From contig NZ_CP007151.1 of assembly GCF_000830985.1 (NCBI RefSeq), positions 3,844,001 to 3,908,000 on the forward strand: a stretch of DNA of 64,000 nt, written 5' to 3'. Position numbers and translations under genes: made by a program. The notes under the pieces were generated by a model. That model saw only the letters and a list, made by a program, of their open reading frames with translations. It did no database searches and was not told the origin of the DNA. This stretch comes from Marinobacter similis (GTDB lineage Bacteria; Pseudomonadota; Gammaproteobacteria; Pseudomonadales; Oleiphilaceae). Positions 45,236-54,948 of this stretch are shown piece by piece. Each line of letters opens with the position of its first letter. The first letter of the stretch is position 1.

Positions 45236-46580
45236 TTAGTCCCGCATCAGCTTTTCAAGGTAATGGATGGTGAAGTCTACCTGTTTAAAGCCGCCGTCGC
45301 GCACCAGTTTTCCATGCAGAGACTGATTGGTCTTGATGCCTTCGACTACCAGCTCATCCAACGCGTTCTTCATACGTCGGCGAGCGATTTCCCGGTCATC
45401 TCCCAGGTGATCAGCTTGGCAATCAGGGAGTCGTAGAAAGGCGGAACGGTGTAGCCGCTGTACAGGTGCGAGTCCACACGAACCCCGTTACCGCCTGGCG
45501 CGTGAAAGTGCTTCACTTTGCCTGGGCTGGGCACGAAGGTTTTCGGATCTTCGGCATTGATCCGGCACTCGATCGCATGCCCGGAGATCCGGATGTCATC
45601 CTGCGTGTACTGCAGCGGCAGGCCGCTGGCAATACGCAGCTGCTCGCGCACGATATCAACACCGGTGACCATCTCGGATACCGGGTGTTCCACCTGAACC
45701 CGGGTGTCATCTCGATGAAGTAGAACTCGCCGTCCTGGTACAGGAACTCGAACGTACCGGCGCCAACATAGCCGATTTCCTTACAGGCATCGACACAGGC
45801 TTTGAGTGTGCGCGCACGGGACTCGGGGTTAACATTCGGTGCCGGAGCTTCCTCAATCACCTTCTGGTTGCGGCGCTGCATCGAGCAGTCGCGGTCGCCC
45901 AGGTGGATGCAGTTGCCGTGCATGTCTGCCAACACCTGAACTTCGACGTGACGCGGCCGTTCCAGGAACTTCTCAAGGTAAACAGTCGGGTCGCCAAAGG
46001 CGTTGCGGGCTTCGCTCTGGGTGATCTGAACACCCTTCAGCAGGGCGGCTTCTGAATGCACCACCTGCATGCCCCGGCCACCGCCGCCTGATGCTGCCTT
46101 GATCATGACCGGGTAACCGATTTCCCGGGCGATACGCAGGGTACGTTGATCGTCGTCGGTGATCGGACCATCAGACCCGGGTACCGTTGGCACGCCTGCG
46201 CTGATCATCGCGTTGATCGCAGAGACCTTGTTACCCATCAATCGGATCGTGTCGGCCTTGGGGCCAATGAAGTGGAATCCGCTTTTTTCCACCTGTTCAG
46301 CAAAATCGGCGTTTTCCGCAAGGAAACCGTAACCGGGGTGAATGCCCACGGAGTCGGTCACTTCGGCAGCGCTGATAATGGTGGGAATGTTCAGGTAGCT
46401 TTCCAGCGGGCTGTTAGGTCCGATGCAAACGGATTCGTCTGCCAGCCTAACGTGCATCAGGTCGCGATCGACCTTGGAATGAACCGCTACAGTCTTGATG
46501 CCCAGCTCTTTGCAGGCACGCAGGATCCGGAGGGCAATTTCACCCCGGTTTGCGATCAGAACTTTTTCTAACATGGCCAT
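45236..46580 (-). CDS. accC: Biotin carboxylase subunit of acetyl-CoA carboxylase, two frameshifts
   Basis: Carboxylates biotin on AccB using ATP and bicarbonate; about 448 residues. Start ATG 46,580 or 46,574 (MLEKVLIANRGEIALRILRA). ATP-grasp parts SGGGGRGMQVVHSEA and FEFLYQDGEFYFIEM are clear. Breaks near 45,708 (one A missing; next frame HPVSEMVTGVDIVREQL) and near 45,403 (one G missing; next frame RMKNALDELVVEGIKTNQSL) split it into three frames, ending at 45,236. The gene is essential, so these are best read as sequencing errors. Confidence 0.94.
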
Positions 46581-46598
46581 GAGTAGCTATCACCGAGT

Positions 46599-47060
46599 TC
46601 AGGAAATGACGATCAGGGGCTGATCAAACTCCACCGGCTGGCCGTTCTCGACCAGAATTTCAGTGACGGTGCCGCTCTTGTCGGCCTCGATCTGGTTCAT
46701 CATCTTCATCGCCTCAACGATGCAGATAACCTCACCGGCTTTCACAGACTGGCCCACTTCAACAAATGCCTTCGCAGAGGGTGAAGGTGCGCGGTAGAAA
46801 GTGCCGACCATCGGCGACTTCAGGGAGTGTCCGCTGGGTGCGGCGGGTGCTGCGCTTTCCTGAGCCGGCGCGGGCGCAGGATCCTGGGCTGGTGCTGATT
46901 GCGGCGCCGGAGCCGGGTAATGGCTCACGTACTGGGTGCCGGCAACCTGCTCGCGGCGTCTGGAGATGCGAACCGAATCGTCTCCTTCGTGAATCTCCAA
47001 CTCTTCGACGTCGGATTCTTCAAGCAGTTCGATCAGTTTTTTGACTTTGCGAATATCCAT
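46599..47060 (-). CDS. accB: Biotin carboxyl carrier protein of acetyl-CoA carboxylase
   Basis: Carrier of 153 residues. N-terminal MDIRKVKKLIELLEESDVEE, a Pro/Ala linker, and the biotinyl domain with the acceptor Lys in VEAMKMMNQIEADKSG. It transfers carboxyl from AccC to the transferase. Followed by accC 19 bp later and preceded by aroQ. Confidence 0.96.
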   Translation of the reverse strand: MDIRKVKKLIELLEESDVEELEIHEGDDSVRISRRREQVAGTQYVSHYPAPAPQSAPAQDPAPAPAQESAAPAAPSGHSLKSPMVGTFYRAPSPSAKAFVEVGQSVKAGEVICIVEAMKMMNQIEADKSGTVTEILVENGQPVEFDQPLIVIS

Positions 47061-47087
47061 AGTAAATCCAGTCCCGTTATGTCTGGT

Positions 47088-47528
47088 CTATCGGTGAATG
47101 CGCTGCAGGGCTGCCTGGAGGGCAAGGTCGTACCCCTGGCTACCCAGCCCACAGATAACGCCATCGGCGATATCGGAAAAATACGAATGATGTCGGAACG
47201 ATTCCCGCGCATGGACATTGGAAAGATGCACTTCAATGAAGGGGATGCCCGACGCTAGCATCGCATCCCGAAGGGCAATGCTGGTGTGGGTGAATGCGGC
47301 CGGATTGATAATGATGTAATCCACGCCTTCGGCCCTTGCTTCATGAATCCGTTCGATCAGCTCATACTCGGCGTTGGACTGCAGATGGAGCAGATGATGT
47401 CCCTGGTCTGCCGCTTGCTGTCGCAGTCGATCGTCGATGTCGTTCAGAGTCTCGTGGCCATAGACCTCTGGCTCGCGGGTTCCGAGTATGTTCAGGTTCG
47501 GGCCATGGAGCACGAGAATTGTCGACAT
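47088..47528 (-). CDS. aroQ: Type II 3-dehydroquinate dehydratase
   Basis: Shikimate-pathway enzyme of 146 residues converting 3-dehydroquinate to 3-dehydroshikimate. Type II signatures: LHGPNLNILGTREPEVYG with the catalytic Tyr, DYIIINPAAFTHTSIAL with the active-site His, and FIEVHLSNVHAREsF. It heads the aroQ-accB-accC run. Confidence 0.95.
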   Translation of the reverse strand: MSTILVLHGPNLNILGTREPEVYGHETLNDIDDRLRQQAADQGHHLLHLQSNAEYELIERIHEARAEGVDYIIINPAAFTHTSIALRDAMLASGIPFIEVHLSNVHARESFRHHSYFSDIADGVICGLGSQGYDLALQAALQRIHR

Positions 47529-47804
47529 GGTTCAGTCTGCCTTGATGTCTTTTTTACAGGATCGCCGAAAATAACAGCACGTTCCCATAATGGTGCGTGC
47601 TTGTTTCATTCAGATCAATACTTTTTGACAATCATCCATGTTGTCCATTGGTCGTAAAAAAAAGGCTGAAAACCGAAACGGGATCTTTCCGTTGATGACA
47701 ATCATTGTCGTGAAGGGTGGCGCTTAGCGCTATACGACGTTGGTTTCATAGGGGGAATACGGAGCCGGGCAGGTTTCATGGGGCCAGCCCGGCTCTTTTG
47801 GGTC

Positions 47805-49418
47805 TTAACTCTCGGCCAGCGTGACGCAATTGCGTCCCTGTTCCTTGGAGGCGTAAAGCGCGCGGTCGGCCCGTTCGCACAGAGCCTGTGAGCTTTCATT
47901 GTTCCAGCCGGCAACGCCACAGCTAAACGTCACATTGAACTCGCGATCGCCCGCGGGCTGGAGTAACTCGGAAAAGCGTTCGCGAATTTCGTTGAGCACG
48001 TTGCGGGCATCGCTGGGCCGGGTGTCGGGCAGGATGATGGCGAATTCCTCGCCGCCGTAGCGTCCGATATGGTCGGTCTTGCGAAGGCGCTGCTTGAGGA
48101 ACATCGAAAGACTGCGCAACACCCGGTCACCGATAGGGTGGCCAAAGGTGTCGTTTACTTTCTTGAAGTAATCGATGTCGAGCATGACAAAGCACAACGA
48201 CTGCTCCTTCTGCCGGGCTCGCACGATTTCCTGCTCCAGCAGGTGCAGAGTGTGGGTGTGGTTGTACAGACCAGTCAGGCTGTCACGAATCATCAGGGCG
48301 AGCAGCGAACGGGCCCGCCGACCCCGGTTGTGAATGGTAGAAACCAGATGCTTGGGATCAATGGGTTTGGTCAGGAAGTCGTCGCCACCCAGGCTCATGG
48401 CATGCAGCTGTTTGGTCACGTCTTCTTCGGCCGATAGATAAATGATGGGCACGCTGTGGAAGCGATCCTGCTGCCGAATTACCCGGGCGATCTCCATACC
48501 GGTGCAGCCGGGCATGTACATGTCGAGAATGATGATCTCCGGGGAGAACTCTTCCAGAGCATAAATGATCTGCAGCGGGTCGGTGATGATGTGGGCGGTC
48601 ATGCCGGCCTTGCGCAAGACGGTTTCCATGTATTTGGCCTGGGCCCGGGAGTCGTCCAGCACCAGCACCTTGTAGGGCTCGACGGAATTGCCGTGGGTGT
48701 AGGTTTCGATTTTTTCGATCAGCTGGCCGGGATCGACCGCCGGGTAGAAAAACTCTTCGCCGCCACAGCGAGAGGCTCGCAAGCGAGTCTCAATGCTGCC
48801 GTCCTCGTCGCTCATGAAAATGATGGGGATGGGTGTGTCGTGGCGTTCCTGCAGCTGCTCGATGGTGGCAATGCCCGCGTTCACAACGCCGCTGAAATTC
48901 ACATCCATCAGGATGGTTTCGGGTTTGTGCAGGGCACAGGCGTCGATAAGCTTCTCTGCTGAGGTAAATGCTTCCGCCCTGAAGCCGAAGAATTCAAGCT
49001 GGCGGATCAGGCGGACGGCCATTTCCTCGTTGGCCAGGGCGATGTATACCGGTGTGCGGCGAAACTGGTGAGGCGCCTCGGTGCTCTCCTGGTCGGTGCG
49101 ACGTAGGGTGCTGCGAGACAGTGCCTCGATAGCGTCCTGGATTGGGCGCTCGAGATCATCGTCCAGAGGCGTATTGGCCTGCCAGTCCTTCAATAATTCC
49201 AGAATCCGGGTGCCGGCCTCGGCGTGGCTGGCCATTTCAAAGCGCTGGGCGTAGCGCACCAGCTTATCGGTGGCCGCCGCAAACTCATCGCGCAAAGCAC
49301 CGGCCAGATTGCGGTCTTTGTTAATCTCTTGCCAGGTGTCCAGTACAACCCGCGCCTGGGTTGTCACACGTCGTGCGAAATGTTGCCTGAGTTTTTCTTT
49401 CTGGCTTTCGTCATTCAT
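47805..49418 (-). CDS. PleD-like diguanylate cyclase with two receiver domains
   Basis: Makes cyclic di-GMP; 537 residues. Residues 1-110 form an Hpt-like helical region without a clear phospho-His. The first receiver domain has its Asp in ETILMDVNFSG; the second starts YKVLVLDDSRAQAKYMETVL with Asp in EIIILDMYMPGCTG. The GGDEF domain from about 375 has the active GRYGGEEFAIILPD and the upstream RKTD, fitting an inhibitory I-site. It faces the LapD-like gene with about 195 bp between. Confidence 0.88.
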   Translation of the reverse strand: MNDESQKEKLRQHFARRVTTQARVVLDTWQEINKDRNLAGALRDEFAAATDKLVRYAQRFEMASHAEAGTRILELLKDWQANTPLDDDLERPIQDAIEALSRSTLRRTDQESTEAPHQFRRTPVYIALANEEMAVRLIRQLEFFGFRAEAFTSAEKLIDACALHKPETILMDVNFSGVVNAGIATIEQLQERHDTPIPIIFMSDEDGSIETRLRASRCGGEEFFYPAVDPGQLIEKIETYTHGNSVEPYKVLVLDDSRAQAKYMETVLRKAGMTAHIITDPLQIIYALEEFSPEIIILDMYMPGCTGMEIARVIRQQDRFHSVPIIYLSAEEDVTKQLHAMSLGGDDFLTKPIDPKHLVSTIHNRGRRARSLLALMIRDSLTGLYNHTHTLHLLEQEIVRARQKEQSLCFVMLDIDYFKKVNDTFGHPIGDRVLRSLSMFLKQRLRKTDHIGRYGGEEFAIILPDTRPSDARNVLNEIRERFSELLQPAGDREFNVTFSCGVAGWNNESSQALCERADRALYASKEQGRNCVTLAES

Positions 49419-49613
49419 GGTGCTCTGGCCTGTCTCTTTTCGTTATTGGTTGTCCATTGCAGTCAGGACGAATTTTCCAGCTTAGTCCCTATGCAGAGTC
49501 TATAGTGTTTAGAGTTGTCGGCGTAGGTTGCTCGTTGTAAATGTTTGTCAACTCTGCGGTGCAAGTCACAATCCCTTGGCCGGCGGGCGCGCAGCCTATC
49601 GGAGAGACCTGTC

Positions 49614-51613
49614 ATGGCGGACACGCACAGCGTGATTGATTCCAGGCAGTCTGGCGCAGTCACTCTGCGGGCCATTCTGTTGCTGTTTACCGGTTCTTTA
49701 CTGGTGCTGGTGCTTGTTGCTGGCTTCATCACCAGCTACGGCTATTTTCGAACCTACGTCTCCGAGCAGCTTGCCGGCCACGCCCACGACGGTGCCACTG
49801 CCGTCGGCCTGTCGCTATCCAATGCCATCGACGCCCGCGATCCGGTGGCGGCTTCGTCCCTGATCGATGCCGTATTCGACAGTGGCCGTTACCTGTCAGT
49901 CCGATACCTTAATCATGACGGCGCCGAAGTCGCCGGTCGTACTATGGGCCGGTCCAATAGCTCAGTGCCCGACTGGTTCCGGTCTATCGCTAATCTCAAG
50001 TTGCCGGTGGCGGAAGCCGAGGTTGTGCGCGGATGGAGTCGTCTTGGCAAAGTCCAGGTTGTGAGCAACCCCGGCCGTGCCTATCAGGACTTGTGGCGGA
50101 TCACTATCGGGTTGATTGCCAGTACAGCGCTCATTGGTGGGGTCGGGTTGTTCCTGCTTTTCCTCCTGCTGAAACGAACCTTGCGACCGCTAAGAGCTCT
50201 GGAACTGCAGGCTCAGGCGTTGGGTCAGCGCAATTTTCGGCAGCGGGTGGCGGTTCAGTCGACCAGGGAGCTGAATCAGGTTACCGCGGCATGAATCAAA
50301 TGGCGGACGATCTGGGCCAGCTGTTCGAAGGGCAGGCGAAACTGATTCAGCATCTGCGGCGGATAAACAGTGAAGACCCGGTGACCGGTCTGCCCAGCCG
50401 CAACGCGTTCGACCAGAGGCTTAAGGCGGAGGTGGAGTCAGAGGAAAGGGCCGCGCCCGGGGTTCTCATTCTGGTGAGGTTGTCGGATTTTGCCAGCTAC
50501 AACCAGGCCTACGGGCGCAGTGAGGCCGACCGGGTATTGTTGCGGGCCGCCGAGGTGGTCAACGGATTCGTTGAGTCGCATATAGGTTCATTTGCCGGTC
50601 GCCGTGCCGGTGCTGAGTTTTCTATTTTTGTACCCGGCGCTCTGCCGGCGGATGCCAGTGTCTGGTGTAAGGAGCTGGTGTCGGAGCTGGATGGGCTCTA
50701 TGCGGATCTGGCGGCGCCACTGGACACCGCCGTCCATGCCGGTTTGGCGCGCACGGCGGAAGGCCGTGGCATCAGGGAGGTGCTGGCCGCCGCCGATGAG
50801 GCCTTGCGGCTGGCTCAGGACAGTGAAGAATCCGATTGTTACATGGCGGAACCCGACAAGGAGGGGCATCACAATCTGGAAAGCTGGCGGGTCATCATCA
50901 GTCAGGCTATCCAGGATCAAAAGTTGTCGCTGTGGTTGCAGCCCATGGTCAGCGAGCAGCAAAGCCAGCCGGTCTATCACCAGGTTTTCTCCCGCATCGA
51001 GGGGCCGGAGGGCATGCTGAAAGCTGGTGCTTTTATTCATATCGCTGAACGGTTCGGTTTGATATCGGATATTGATCGCATGTTGATCCAGCGAGTTCTC
51101 ACCTGCCTGATTGAGCATCCAGAACGCTCTCTGGCGATATCGCTGGGAAGTGCTTCCGTGGCCAGTGAGGAATTCCGCAAGGAGTTTATTGCCCAGTTGG
51201 AGGCGGCAGGACCCGGGGCAGGAAATCTCTGGGTCGGTATTTCCGAGCACATTGTTCATCACCACAGAACCGCAGTTGGTCTGCTGGTTCGTGCCTTGGT
51301 TCGCCTGGGCGTACCGGTGCTGGTCGACCGGTTTGGGGTTGGGGGGCTGCCCTTCAGTTACTTGAGGAATCTGAGTGTTCAGGCATTGCGTATCGATAAC
51401 TCGTTCATTCACGATATAGATACCCATGAGGAGAATCGTTTCTACCTCGAATCCGTGGTGTCCATCGCGCACAGTCGGGGCGTAAAGGTATTTGCCACCG
51501 GCGTGGAGACAGCAGCGGAGTACTCGGTACTCTGTAAGCTGGGTATCGACGGGGCCATGGGTTACCATCTCGGACGACCATTTGCGGCAGACCAACAACC
51601 GACAGGGGAATAA
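49614..51613 (+). CDS. LapD-like c-di-GMP receptor (degenerate GGDEF and EAL), frameshifted
   Basis: Inner-membrane protein of about 666 residues from ATG 49,614. TM1 (AILLLFTGSLLVLVLVAGFI), a periplasmic LapD/MoxY-type sensor, TM2 (IGLIASTALIGGVGLFLLFL), HAMP, then degenerate GGDEF (RRAGAEF) and EAL (LSLWLQPM for the EAL signature) domains, so it should bind rather than make or break c-di-GMP. The frame breaks near 50,289 (one base). LapD holds back the LapG protease from adhesins; lapG and an adhesin are not in the window. Confidence 0.82.
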
Positions 51614-51619
51614 CAGTCT

Positions 51620-52672
51620 ATGCCAGGCAAACTCAGACAGTATTTCAGGGACAAGAAAGATGATGTTCAGGATTATGCCGGCGGCAGCGGTGTGGTCGGT
51701 AAATTCATCCTGGTCCTGCTAGTGGTGTACCTGCTGGTGACCGTGGTTCTGGGTATGTATTGGAGCAGTGAGCCGGAAGCCTTCTCCGTTCGCGAACACA
51801 CGCGCTCCATGGCTAACAGCATGCAGCGTGAGCCGATCACGGGCTTTGCCACCACCGCCACCACCATCCGCATTGCTGAGACGTTGCTGGACAAGCCGGG
51901 CGGTTATATCTCCAATGACATCTTTCCACCGGGGCTGTGGCTCGACAACATGCCTAACTGGGAATATGGAGTGCTGGTGCAGTTGCGGGATTTGTCCCGC
52001 GCCTTACGAAAGGACATCAGCCGTTCACAGAGTCAGTCTGCTGAAGACCGTGATCTGACCGTCGCCGAACCTCAGCTGCACTTTGACAGTGGAAGCTGGG
52101 CCATTCCCTCCACCGAGGCTGAGTATCGTCGCGGCATTGGCGCACTCAAACGCTACCTCAATCGTCTCTCAGACCCGGAACAGGCTGACGCCCAATTCTT
52201 TGCCCGCGCTGACAACCTGAGCAACTGGCTGGCCGATTTGGAAACCCGTCTGGGCAGTCTCTCCCGTACTTTGGGTGAGAGCGTGGGTAAGGCCTCGGTT
52301 TCGGACGCGGTTGCCAATGTTAATCAGGACAACCCGCTCGACGAAGAAATCGGGGCGATCGACGTGAAAACGCCCTGGACCGAAATTGATGATGTGTTCT
52401 ATGAGGCCCGAGGCAGCTCATGGGCTCTGCTGCACATCTTCCGGGCCATTGAAGTGGATTTCCGTAAGGTGCTTCAGGACAAGAATGCCATGGCTAGTGT
52501 GAAACAGGTCATTATCGAGCTGGAAGGTGCCCAGGGATCCATGTGGAGCCCTGTTGTGCTGAACGGCAGTGGCTTTGGCGTACTGGCGAACCATTCCCTG
52601 ACCATGGCGGCTTATCTGTCGCGAGCCAATGCGGCCATCAGCGATATGCGGGACTTGCTGTCCCGGGGTTGA
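51620..52672 (+). CDS. DUF2333 family membrane-anchored protein
   Basis: Protein of 350 residues starting 7 bp after the LapD stop. One N-terminal helix (FILVLLVVYLLVTVVLGMYW) anchors a periplasmic domain with TGFATTATTIRIAETLLDKP and the DUF2333 signature YISNDIFPPGLWLDNMPNWE. Function unknown. It is cotranscribed with the LapD-like gene. Confidence 0.85.
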   Translation: MPGKLRQYFRDKKDDVQDYAGGSGVVGKFILVLLVVYLLVTVVLGMYWSSEPEAFSVREHTRSMANSMQREPITGFATTATTIRIAETLLDKPGGYISNDIFPPGLWLDNMPNWEYGVLVQLRDLSRALRKDISRSQSQSAEDRDLTVAEPQLHFDSGSWAIPSTEAEYRRGIGALKRYLNRLSDPEQADAQFFARADNLSNWLADLETRLGSLSRTLGESVGKASVSDAVANVNQDNPLDEEIGAIDVKTPWTEIDDVFYEARGSSWALLHIFRAIEVDFRKVLQDKNAMASVKQVIIELEGAQGSMWSPVVLNGSGFGVLANHSLTMAAYLSRANAAISDMRDLLSRG

Positions 52673-52692
52673 TCAGCGGCATAGTCGGAACC

Positions 52693-52722
52693 AAAAAAAA
52701 CCGGGCAGCTGCCCGGTTTTTT
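52693..52722. terminator. Bidirectional terminator between DUF2333 and ppa
   Basis: CCGGGCAG-CTGCCCGG, a perfect 16-bp palindrome with eight A before and six T after. It serves both converging genes. Confidence 0.88.
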
Positions 52723-52742
52723 GTGCCTTGCAATCCGTCAGA

Positions 52743-53269
52743 TCAGCCTTGTAGGCGTTGACGGAATCGACAATGGCTTGCTTGGCTGCGGCCGCATCGG
52801 CCCAACCCTGAACCTTGACCCACTTACCGGGCTCCAGGGTCTTGTAGTTTTCGAAGAAGTGCTTGATCTGGTCACGCAGCAGCTCGGGAAGGTCTTCAAT
52901 GTCCTTCACGTTCTGGTAAGCAGAGGTCAGCTTGTCGTGGGGGACTGCAACCAGCTTGGCGTCGCCACCGGCTTCGTCTTCCATGTTCAGAACGCCAACC
53001 GGACGGCAGCGAATCACAGAGCCAGCCTGGACCGGGTACGGAGTAACAACCAGCACATCGAGGGGGTCGCCGTCGTCGGCCAGGGTGTGGGGGATGAAGC
53101 CGTAGTTGGCCGGGTAGAACATCGGAGTGGCCATGAAGCGGTCAACCAGCAGGGCGCCCATGTCCTTGTCCAGTTCGTACTTGACCGGCGAGCTGTTGGC
53201 CGGGATTTCGATGGCAACGTAGATGTCTTCCGGCGGGTTCTTGCCGGCAGGGATGTTATCGAATTGCAT
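52743..53269 (-). CDS. ppa: Inorganic pyrophosphatase, C-terminal stop displaced
   Basis: Soluble family I pyrophosphatase hydrolysing PPi; about 175 residues from ATG 53,269 (MQFDNIPAGKNPPEDIYVAI). Metal site DDGDPLDVLVVTPYPV is intact. The uninterrupted frame runs on through the terminator hairpin to 52,673, which is not credible. A single missing base just before the end would give AYKG and the stop at 52,743. I take that as the true end. Confidence 0.9.
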
Positions 53270-53422
53270 ATGCGATCCTTCCTGGTACGTGAGGTACGTT
53301 TGACTGCGGTTAAAAAGTGGGCGCAATTATACGGAAGTCTCCTGCAGTTCGAAACTAAACGTTGGTAGGTCTGCCCCGGCACGAAATTACGATGGGGACA
53401 GACGGGCCTCTCTCGCCACCAA

Positions 53423-54562
53423 TTACAGCTTGAGTTGCTTGGCTATCAGTTCCTTCATGATCTCTGTGGTGCCGCCACCGATGGAGAGTATCTTGGCATC
53501 CCGGTACAGACGCTCAACCACCGATTCACGCATGTAGCCCATGCCACCGAACAGCTGCACCGCCTCGCGGGTCACCTTTTCGCACACCTCTACCGAGAAG
53601 TTCTTGGCCATGGCCACTTCCTTGACCGGGTTCTTGCCCGCTTGCATTAACGCAGCGCAGCGGTAGGTGTATTCCCGCGCCACGTCGATCCGAGTGGCCA
53701 TGTCCACCAGCTTGTGACGGGTAACCTGATAGCCGGTCAGGTGGCGACCGAAGGCTTCGCGCTGGCGGGTGTAATCCAGGGCGGCCTCGTAAGCGAGCTG
53801 TGCTGTCATGTAGGCCATGATCGCCAGCATCAGGCGCTCGGCCAGGAAGTTGCTCATGATGACTGCAAAGCCGGCGTTTTCTGCGCCGATCAAACGGTCT
53901 GCCGGCACCCGACAATCTTCGAAGAACAGTTCCGCGGTGTCGCTGGCCCACCAGCCCATTTTTCGCAGCTTTTTGCCGGTGGAGAAGCCGGGCATGTCCC
54001 GGTCGATCAGCAACAAGCTGACACCGCCATGGCCTTCGCCCCCGGTTCGCACGGCGACGGAGTAATGATCGGCGCGCAGTCCGCTGGTAATGAACGTCTT
54101 GCTGCCGTTAACGATGTAATGGTCGCCATCTTTCACCGCTCGGGTTTTCAGGTTGGCAACGTCCGAACCGCCGCCCGGCTCCGTAATCGCCAGGGCAGCA
54201 ATCTTCTCGCCCCGCAGCACCGGCGGCACGATTTGCTCGCGCAACTCGGGCCTGGCCCATTGCGCAACCGGTGGCAAGCCGATGTCGAGTGAGCCGAGCC
54301 CGGCAACCAGGCCACCGGAGGTGGAACGCATAAGTTCCTCTGACACAGCCACCCTCAGGAAGATGTCGCCTTCGCCTGTTCCGCCCAGCTCGTCTGGAAA
54401 ACCGATGCCCAGCAGGCCTGCTTCACCCGCTTTCTGGTAGAGCTCACGGGGAAATTCACCGGCTTCTTCCCAGTCGTCGATGTGCGGCAACACGTGGGTG
54501 TTGATGAATTTCCGGGCGCTTAGCCGCGCCTGCTCGTGAATGTCGTTGAAGTAATCGGCCAC
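53423..54562 (-). CDS. Acyl-CoA dehydrogenase
   Basis: Flavoenzyme of 379 residues oxidising acyl-CoA to enoyl-CoA. Family features: AITEPGGGSDVANLKTRAVK (FAD/substrate loop), QLFGGMGYMRESVVERLYRD and the near-C-terminal SIGGGTTEIMKELIAK with the region of the catalytic base. The chain length or branched substrate cannot be told from sequence. A TetR-type dyad lies about 55 bp upstream, suggesting regulation by an acyl-CoA-sensing repressor. Confidence 0.9.
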   Translation of the reverse strand: MADYFNDIHEQARLSARKFINTHVLPHIDDWEEAGEFPRELYQKAGEAGLLGIGFPDELGGTGEGDIFLRVAVSEELMRSTSGGLVAGLGSLDIGLPPVAQWARPELREQIVPPVLRGEKIAALAITEPGGGSDVANLKTRAVKDGDHYIVNGSKTFITSGLRADHYSVAVRTGGEGHGGVSLLLIDRDMPGFSTGKKLRKMGWWASDTAELFFEDCRVPADRLIGAENAGFAVIMSNFLAERLMLAIMAYMTAQLAYEAALDYTRQREAFGRHLTGYQVTRHKLVDMATRIDVAREYTYRCAALMQAGKNPVKEVAMAKNFSVEVCEKVTREAVQLFGGMGYMRESVVERLYRDAKILSIGGGTTEIMKELIAKQLKL

Positions 54563-54948
54563 GCGAAGGCTCCCTTGCAGTCAGTTTGCAGCGGGCAGTG
54601 TTACCCATTTTTTTTGGCCAAGCAAGCGCTTGGTTTGTCGTTAGGTGTGAAGCGAGAGAGGGGGTGAGTACAAGTTAGAGAGCACGTGGACTGGGCTGGA
54701 CTGGGCTGTAAAGAAAACGGAACAACACTGGCATCTCCACCCAGCTCACCTAAACTTTAATTGAAGGATGCAAAGCAAACTCGCTCTGCCAGGGAGTATC
54801 CACAGGCATTATTCGGGCGCTGCGAGTGAACAAGAAAAGGGATAGGCCTGTCAGAAAATTGCAGTTTGGCTTAACACATTGTTTGGTTCCCGGCCCAAAA
54901 CCTGACTGAACCGAGGAGCTTATCGATTCTCTACTTGGAGGTTGTCCT
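54563..54948. other. Divergent intergenic region, 386 bp
   Basis: Separates the acyl-CoA dehydrogenase from the lipoprotein gene. It holds a TetR-type dyad (54,618), a tandem direct repeat of CTGGACTGGG near 54,688-54,710, and GGAGG before ATG 54,949. No convincing gene on either strand. Confidence 0.55.
54618..54633 (-). promoter_or_regulatory. Candidate TetR-family operator
   Basis: CCAAGC-AAGC-GCTTGG, a perfect 6-bp dyad around AAGC, lies about 55 bp before the acyl-CoA dehydrogenase start. Its shape fits TetR-type repressor sites common at fatty-acid genes. Binding is inferred. Confidence 0.45.

Noticed and set aside
45236..46580. Pseudogenised accC
   Set aside because: Both breaks are repaired by one base each, and the gene is essential; error is more likely than loss.
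50588..51598. 336-residue minus-strand frame
   Set aside because: Antisense to the LapD-like gene and without recognisable domains.
52673..52742. C-terminal extension of ppa
   Set aside because: It would translate the terminator hairpin; family proteins end before this point.
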